From the NCBI GenBank assembly GCA_036250195.1, contig JAVHZZ010000004.1, positions 140,339,229 to 140,403,228 on the forward strand: 64,000 nucleotides of DNA. The letters are read 5' to 3'. Shown piece by piece: positions 58,502 through 64,000 of the stretch. A program made the position numbers and the translations under genes. The DNA is from Mixophyes australis (taxonomy: Eukaryota; Chordata; Amphibia; Anura; Limnodynastidae). Positions within the stretch are counted from its first letter, which is position 1. Each line of letters starts with the position of its first letter. Below the pieces are notes generated by a model, which was not told the DNA's origin, ran no database searches, and was given only the letters and a program-made list of their open reading frames with translations.

Positions 58502-60526
58502 CTGCGGATAAAAGGACAGGAAACAGTAAATATGGGTGTTATATTGCAAGACAAAGAACGACGTACAAAACAAACACACACAACCTCTATACACTGCAGC
58601 CCAGATGTGCGTGAAAGTACAGTGTATATAGCATGTACTACTGAAATAAAAGTAGATATAAATGTAAGAAGAAGCCTAGAAATAAATTGAAAAAGAATAG
58701 AACATAAGAGAAAAGCAGACCCCTATATCCACAACAGTCTGAGATATAAAGAAATCCCTAACCCTGTAAGACTCAGAAAAAAAAAAAAAAAGAACATTAT
58801 CTGCAGCTATACTTAGTAAAGGATATTTATGGTCGTGATTGATGCAGATAATTTATTAAACTGACATTACTGGGCTCATGAAGAAAATTAGGTACATCAA
58901 TTCTCAACATTAGTGTGAAAGCAACATGACAATATCCTGATTTCTGAAACACTGTGTTGCTTTAAATTATACATATCATCTGATAACTCATTTGCCTTGG
59001 AGGCCCAATTTTTATAGATGTGTCTACTCAATTGCCCTAGTGACAGCTGTAATACAGTGGTAATAGATAGAAAGTGGCAGAAAGAATGTATCTATTACTA
59101 CAGTATTACCATGTGACTTGTAAATTATCAATGCATAAGTCTTATTACCATGCCCAGAAAATACAGCTTTTACAGATGTATTTCACTAATCTGTGTATAG
59201 CTGGTGTTATTAAAAGGCCCAAATGATAGTCTACTTACCCTATCAACCTTCATGATCTGGAAGCGCTGGGAGATGTCCGCAGTGTTAGCTGGAAGCCGAG
59301 ATCTGCCAGAAACGAATCTCATAAACAGAACCCGCTCCTCATTAGAAAATTCATCCAGTGTCTGCCAGAACCACTGTACCAGCTGGTGCTGTTCATCCAC
59401 CTCTCGGTACCGCACCACCTTCTTCAGGACTTCTACAGAGATCTCTGGCATCCCACATACCATCTGTTCTAGCTGTCTGGCAGTGAGGAGTGAGAGGAGG
59501 GGAACTGGCACAATCCATGACATACCCTCTCGAACGGCTGCTACCTAAACACCAGAGCACAAATCTATTAATGTCCGGTAGGCTTGAGAAATCAATTTCC
59601 ACATACATTTTCTGTTGCTACACGAGACTACATGAGCGCTCCCCACAGGTAAGCAGAATTATCCCTGTCCAGGCAGCAGCACGCAGGGAGACACAGCAGA
59701 ATGGAGAGCTTGGACACAGAGTAGCAACGTGGATGCTGCCATTGAGAAGGAGGGGTGGGGTAAATATCCTATTACCTGTATCCTGCTCACAGTCTGATAG
59801 TCCATAAAGAGAGAGGATCTCCGCAAGGGACATTCATAAAACAGTATTGGGGCTATAGGGGGTTATTTGATGCTTTATAGCTGTGCATGTTTCTAGGGAT
59901 ATAGCTTTTATGAAAATATGAGCTGCTATCCTAAAAGATTGTGCCTACCAGGACTGTGGCTAGAACATGGATCAATCCCATTCCTAGGTTGCTGCAGCTA
60001 TTCATACTTTTCATATTTCTCAGAGCATTATTATTAAATCATTAACAATGTCCTGCCATACAACAGCCGTGTACTGTCTCATTTCAGTCTACACTAAACT
60101 GTGTATACAGATTTAAGATTATATAAAAGGGCCACAAAACTACAGAATGAGCTTGCTGCTTAGAACAAGATGGACATGCACCAATGTTGTAAAATACATT
60201 CTAAACATGATTCTTTTACTTGAAGTCAACATATAGCTATTAGCAGTTCTAGTATGAAAGCGGTATCTAAATGCAACATTTCATGTGAAAAGGGTAGAAC
60301 TTATATGGACATTATTATACATATATTTACATGTTTAATGTATATATATTATGCAATTATGTGTGTTTCTCACCTGGCGGTCCATCTCATGCAGTCTGTA
60401 ATCTATTGCTCTCTCCACATATTCCTTACGATTAGAGAAGGTCAGTGGGATGCTGTTCCCTCCAGGGATAATGGGCACCATTTTTCCATCAGCACTTTGA
60501 CCAACAAAGGAATCAAGTGGAATCAT
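58316..60526 (-). CDS. HERC1: HERC1, giant HECT E3 ubiquitin ligase (last three coding exons)
   Basis: HERC1 is a cytosolic E3 ligase of almost 5000 residues with RCC1-like domains and a C-terminal HECT domain that carries ubiquitin on a Cys. The window holds the last 214 residues in exons 60374-60526, 59239-59544 and 58316-58501. All junctions are phase 0, with GT/AG on the minus strand. The sequence agrees almost residue for residue with the remembered human C-terminus (IPLDSFVGQSADGKMVPIIP; FVSGRSRLPANTADISQRFQ; NVDNAEGSDTDY at the end). The HECT catalytic motif SLPTSQTCFFQL is intact. The rest of the gene lies beyond the right end. The minus orientation, convergent with FBXL22, matches human synteny. 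Confidence 0.97.
58502..59238 (-). other. HERC1 last intron
   Basis: Contains an A run at 58778-58791 and AT-rich DNA. No other gene. No transposon recognised. Confidence 0.5.
59239..59544 (-). CDS. HERC1: HERC1 coding exon, second from last
   Basis: Minus-strand acceptor ggtgtttag precedes 59544; donor gtaagt follows 59239. 102 codons from VAAVREGMSWIVPVPLLSLL to SQRFQIMKVDR, the central HECT region with the NEERVLFMRFVSG motif (the conserved 'FL.FVTG' region of HECT domains). Confidence 0.96.
59545..60373 (-). other. HERC1 intron
   Basis: AT-rich, nothing recognised. Open frames here are antisense shadows of exon edges or chance. Confidence 0.5.
60374..60526 (-). CDS. HERC1: HERC1 coding exon, third from last
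   Basis: Minus-strand acceptor tttatctcag precedes 60526; donor gtgaga follows 60374. 51 codons beginning MIPLDSFVGQSADG and ending YRLHEMDRQ, part of the HECT N-lobe. The first Met is internal, not a start. Confidence 0.95.
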
Positions 60527-60694
60527 CTGAGATAAATGATACAACAGAAGAGTACCTACAGTTTTATTTTTATTCTAATGTTTCTGCTGGGTCAGCAGCT
60601 TATCTACTTTGTTTATCTGACACTGTGTAGTACTGAGTGGTGAAGCTTCAAATTCATAAAAAGAGGCATAGTACCATATAGCTTTAAATGCTAG

Positions 60695-62460
60695 ATAAAT
60701 AAAAACAGGATTTTTGTATTTACTTTAAATCCTTTTCCCTGAATCCACTGGGAGACATGGACGATGAGTATAGAGGGTCCAGGCAGGACTTTGGCAGATA
60801 AAGAGAGAAACAATATCATCAAAAACAAACTTATACAGGAGAACAAGAGTCTAAATGGTGGCTGTGTCCCCAATGGATTCAGAGAAAAGGATTTAAGGTA
60901 AGTACAAAAATCCTGCTCTCTCTTACATCATGTGGGGGACACTGACGATGGAACTTCCCAAAACTGTCCATAAGGGTGGGTACACTCAGTGCGCAACACC
61001 TTCCATCCAAAGCTAGTATCTTTCAAAATGAAAACAATGAAGTCATATTAAGTTTAAATCCCAATTAGCTATTTATAAGAGGGATGAATTGTGGTTGTAC
61101 ATAAATAAATAATTGCAGAATGGCTGCACTTCTTGTGAAGTGCCCCCTCCTCTAGTAGAAGACACATGATCTTGTTGATTTCTGCCATCACAAGGTAGCT
61201 CCTTGTACCTCTCGATGGTTGATATATGGCACTACTGATCTTTATGAGATTTCCCCACAACAGAAGCTTTTTGCACCAGTCTTAGGGAGAAATTCAATTA
61301 GAAAAAAATCTGCATATTGTGTTTACTGAACGGTTGCGGAGACACCTCGCCAGTATATTTTTAGTGACATCTCCGCTGAGTATATGGTAAAAATGCGCAT
61401 CACAGATAATTGAATCTCCCTCTGGCTCCTGTTGAGTCTGTCAACTCTGAGCTACCAAAGAAGTGAATTGCGTGTCTTTAGATAATGTTTGGTGAAATTG
61501 CTGGTCAAGTGAATGTGAGACTAGTTCCATTTGGATATTAGCTAGATCTGGAACACTCTAGAATGAGACTGTGCAAACTGCGCAATCTAGAAGATTGAGA
61601 TCATCTTCCACAGGATTTTAAATCTCCAATGAATATATCCATTTGAGAGCAGAACGAGACTTTATTAGTCTGTGCAAAAAAACTGTATCTTGTGTTGAGG
61701 CAAAAACACACTGTTTTCAGAGATCGAACTGCAGACCCAGAAGACAAGAATCTTGGTTGCACTAGATTGGATTTCTGATAGTTTGTAAACCAAACATGGG
61801 ATTCTAATGTGTGTGCCGTGAACACCTGCAGAATTGTCGTAAGCCCGAAAGACAGAGCCTGAACATGGAAATGGTAAGGCCGAACTGTGAATTTGAGGAA
61901 ACAAAATAAGCATCCTGGATTTCCAGTTCCATGCTGTATATGACAGATCTCAGAGATTCCATATTGAATCTGTCCACTCGAATCGGAGTGTTCAAATTGG
62001 GCTAAAAGAATCCATCCGGCCATATGGACTAAGCATAGGTTCGAATAAAACCCCATTCCCTTTTGGTCTGCTGGAACTGTGTTGACCACACAATAATATC
62101 CAAATAGCTTACTGCAGGACCCTCTGTCTTACGATGTCTCCAGGAAGGCTGATGCCGAGGCCTTGGAAGACTGCTCTATGACAACTTCACCCAATGAACC
62201 ATTTGTAATCCAAAGGACACCTGACTGAGAAACCTCAGATCAAGTAACTTGCTCACTGAGGTCCCAGCAGAGGAGGCAGAAGGAAAGTTTTCTTTGCCTA
62301 CCCCACGGAAACGTTATGGCGAGTTATGAGAGATCAGCAATAGGCTGGACCAAAGATTTAGTACAGGATCGGTTTGGGCCCCCTTGCAGGCGTGGGGGAG
62401 CCTTTGGCTTTCAGCTTTGCATGCTGTGCAAAACGGCATTAGCATATGATAACCCTGAGG
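60695..62460 (-). mobile_element. DIRS-like retrotransposon remnant H (minus strand)
   Basis: Left end gatttttgtatttactttaa and cctgaatccactgggagaca (60709-60755) match the DIRS terminus, and an ICR-like copy in reverse lies at 60866-60925. Minus-strand RT pieces occur at about 62040-61660: MELEIQDAYFVSSNSQ and VQALSFGLTTILQVFT, counterparts of the IKDAY and LPFGL..AP motifs. Frames are broken. The recombinase is mostly deleted. Lies in the HERC1 intron upstream of the exon at 60374. Confidence 0.62.
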
Positions 62461-63110
62461 TAATTTTGACTTCCATTTTGAAAACCTATAAAATAGAACA
62501 GACACCTCTCCTCCAGATTCAACTTTATCCCTTTTTCCCTTTATCAGACATAGCAGATAAAGATGAAACCTAAATTACAGCTGTAGTACACAAACAGAAA
62601 GGAAACAGATTCTGATAAGAGAGAAACAATCCCAGCAAGAGAGTGGAGGCAGAATCCATACTTAAACCTCACTTACTCTAATACTTCCTTCAGGAGAGAT
62701 ATAAAGGAGGAGCTGCAGGGGGCGCGTGTGACAGTGTGGGAAGGCTAATCTCTGCAAGGAAAGGCTGCCAAGCTAGGCTGTCTGGGTTTTAGTCTGATTA
62801 ACCCAGAAGTAATTTTGACTTCCATTTTGAACACTTATAAAATGGAAAAGACTCCTCTCACCCAGGTTTAACTCTTGAATTACGCCCTTTATCAAACAGA
62901 TGAGATAATAATGACAGCTGAAGTTCACAAGCACAAAAGAATGTGAATCTGTATAGACAGACATAATCTCACTCTAATACTTCCATCAGGAGAGATACAG
63001 AGGAGGAGCAGCAAACGCCTGTGTCCGACAGATTTGATAGGCTAATCTCTGTTAGGAAAGGCTGCCAAAAAGGAGGGGCTAAGCTGTCTGGGGTTTTGCA
63101 CATCCCCCAA
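62460..63110. repeat. Two-copy direct tandem repeat, period about 349 bp
   Basis: taattttgacttccattttg occurs at 62461 and again at 62810. The following text (accctttatcaga, ctctaatacttcc.tcaggagagata, ggctaatctctg..aggaaaggctgcc) repeats in the same order with substitutions and indels. It probably belongs to the 5' leader of DIRS remnant H, but that is inferred from position. Confidence 0.8.
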
Positions 63111-63480
63111 GGGCCCAGCACTAAAGATGGTTACTGTCCAGACAGTGCCTAGAGAGGGGCTGCTGTATACAGGAGCAGGCACCAAAAAGGGTATCTCCTC
63201 AGCCCATAAGGTAAATGTCTAATTAGGTGGTAATGGTTGAAACATTTTTTTTTTTTTTTTTGGGCTGTGCACCAGTTTCCATATACATCAATTTATTACA
63301 ATACTTCACAGTGATATATCCTCTGGTCACACTGCTGCCATGTAGAGCAGACAATTTAATATATAAAACATATTACAAAGTGGTCTCCCTTGTAAGTGAA
63401 GGTGACACACATTTAACCTGCAGTGCATATACGTTGGCACAGTTGCCAAATCACTATGACGTAATTTAGATACATGGCAG
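63111..63480. other. HERC1 intron, T run and unclassified DNA
   Basis: A T run of 17 lies at 63245-63261. No gene recognised. Confidence 0.4.
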
Positions 63481-63760
63481 CAAATATAGCAAACCTGCCT
63501 ACTCTCCCGGGAGGTTTCGGAAGAGTAGGCAAAACTCCCGAAATTTGGCGACATTCACGGCAGTGGGCGGGGTTAATCATGTAATTAAGCTCCGCCCCAT
63601 CCATTCAATGCCATGAATTTCTCCATTTCTATAGTGGGGGTGGGACTATGGTGACGCGAAATGTCACCACTCCCTCCTCCTAGCCCATGTCACATGACTA
63701 CTCCCCCAGATCTCCTGGGGGAGAAATCTTAAAAGTGGGCATATATGCAATATGGTCGGT
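63481..63760. repeat. GC-rich, internally self-complementary repeat of unknown class
   Basis: cctactctcccgggaggttt faces aagagtaggcaaaactcccg, a short foldback. Later blocks gtgacgcgaaatgtcac and ctcccccagatctcctgggggag are palindromic too. Composition differs sharply from the surrounding AT-rich intron, so it is probably a transposon fragment. I cannot assign the family. Confidence 0.5.
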
Positions 63761-63983
63761 GTGTTCTCGGGCGTGCGGGGTCAGGCTGTCCATGAAAGCC
63801 CGAGCGTTCAGTGAACAAGCAGCAAACGATTGACTACTGCCTTTTCAATAGCCTGAACACAGCATTCAATACAAGAAAAATATTTGTGTTTCCCTCTGAA
63901 TATTCTTTCGTTAGCTATATACCTAATTGACATATTAATGTAGCTTTGAGACCAATGTTAATTTACTCTTGACTGCTGGTATC

Positions 63984-64000
63984 ATCATCATTTATTTATA
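63984..64000 (-). repeat. Start of another L2-type tail, cut by the window end
   Basis: atcatcatcatttatttata is the same junction of ATC microsatellite and L2/SINE tail as at 28572-28600. Confidence 0.6.

Noticed and set aside
59170..59523. HERC1 exon as a stand-alone 117-codon gene starting at Met 59523
   Set aside because: The Met is internal: seven more codons (VAAVREG) precede it after a clean acceptor, and at 59239 the reading leaves the exon into intron.

Overview
The window is vertebrate nuclear DNA, most likely from a frog. It shows spliced exons with GT/AG borders, long TE-filled introns, abundant DIRS-type tyrosine-recombinase retrotransposons, L2 and Tx1-like L1 LINEs, and a tRNA-derived SINE with an L2-like tail. 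I see no bacterial features. The gene order USP3 (+), FBXL22 (+), HERC1 (-) matches the conserved vertebrate block known from human chromosome 15q22.

Region 1 (1-25.2 kb) is the 3' two thirds of USP3. Nine coding exons (3376-22945) splice in phase and give the part of the ubiquitin protease after the Cys box: 342 residues, which ends exactly at human-equivalent residue 520. The zinc-finger and catalytic-Cys exons lie upstream of the window. The introns hold DIRS remnants (1-2.6, 5-9.3, 17.2-20.1, 22.1-22.6 kb), a hAT element (1931-2516), a SINE (10.6-10.9 kb) and a 3.7-kb Tx1-like L1 with a 17-bp target duplication (13.39-17.08 kb).

Region 2 (25.2-36 kb) lies between USP3 and FBXL22. It holds an L2 fragment (29.9-30.9 kb) and a 3.3-kb hAT element with an 8-bp target duplication that carries a large 36-bp minisatellite, followed by a SINE and a detached copy of the minisatellite.

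Region 3 (36.1-46.2 kb) is FBXL22, a muscle-associated F-box/LRR protein. A plausible TATA promoter and non-coding first exon lie at 36.13-36.26 kb. The F-box exon (37229-37563) and LRR exon (44825-45170) are separated by a 7.3-kb intron holding a nested stack: a DIRS element broken by a hAT element, a mariner-like foldback element and an L1 tail.

Region 4 (46.2-57 kb) is a convergent intergenic block with Helitron-like ends, an L2 copy, an inverted-repeat pair, a minus-strand DIRS remnant and a nearly complete DIRS element (51.19-56.22 kb) with inverted terminal repeats, an internal complementary region and an open recombinase frame.

Region 5 (57-64 kb) is the 3' end of HERC1 on the minus strand: three coding exons with the end of the HECT domain, including the catalytic-Cys motif. 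A further DIRS remnant fills the next intron.

USP3 removes ubiquitin, while HERC1 and FBXL22 take part in its attachment. They are old neighbours, and nothing in the sequence shows shared regulation. All the ubiquitin genes look intact within the window; almost everything else is transposon.
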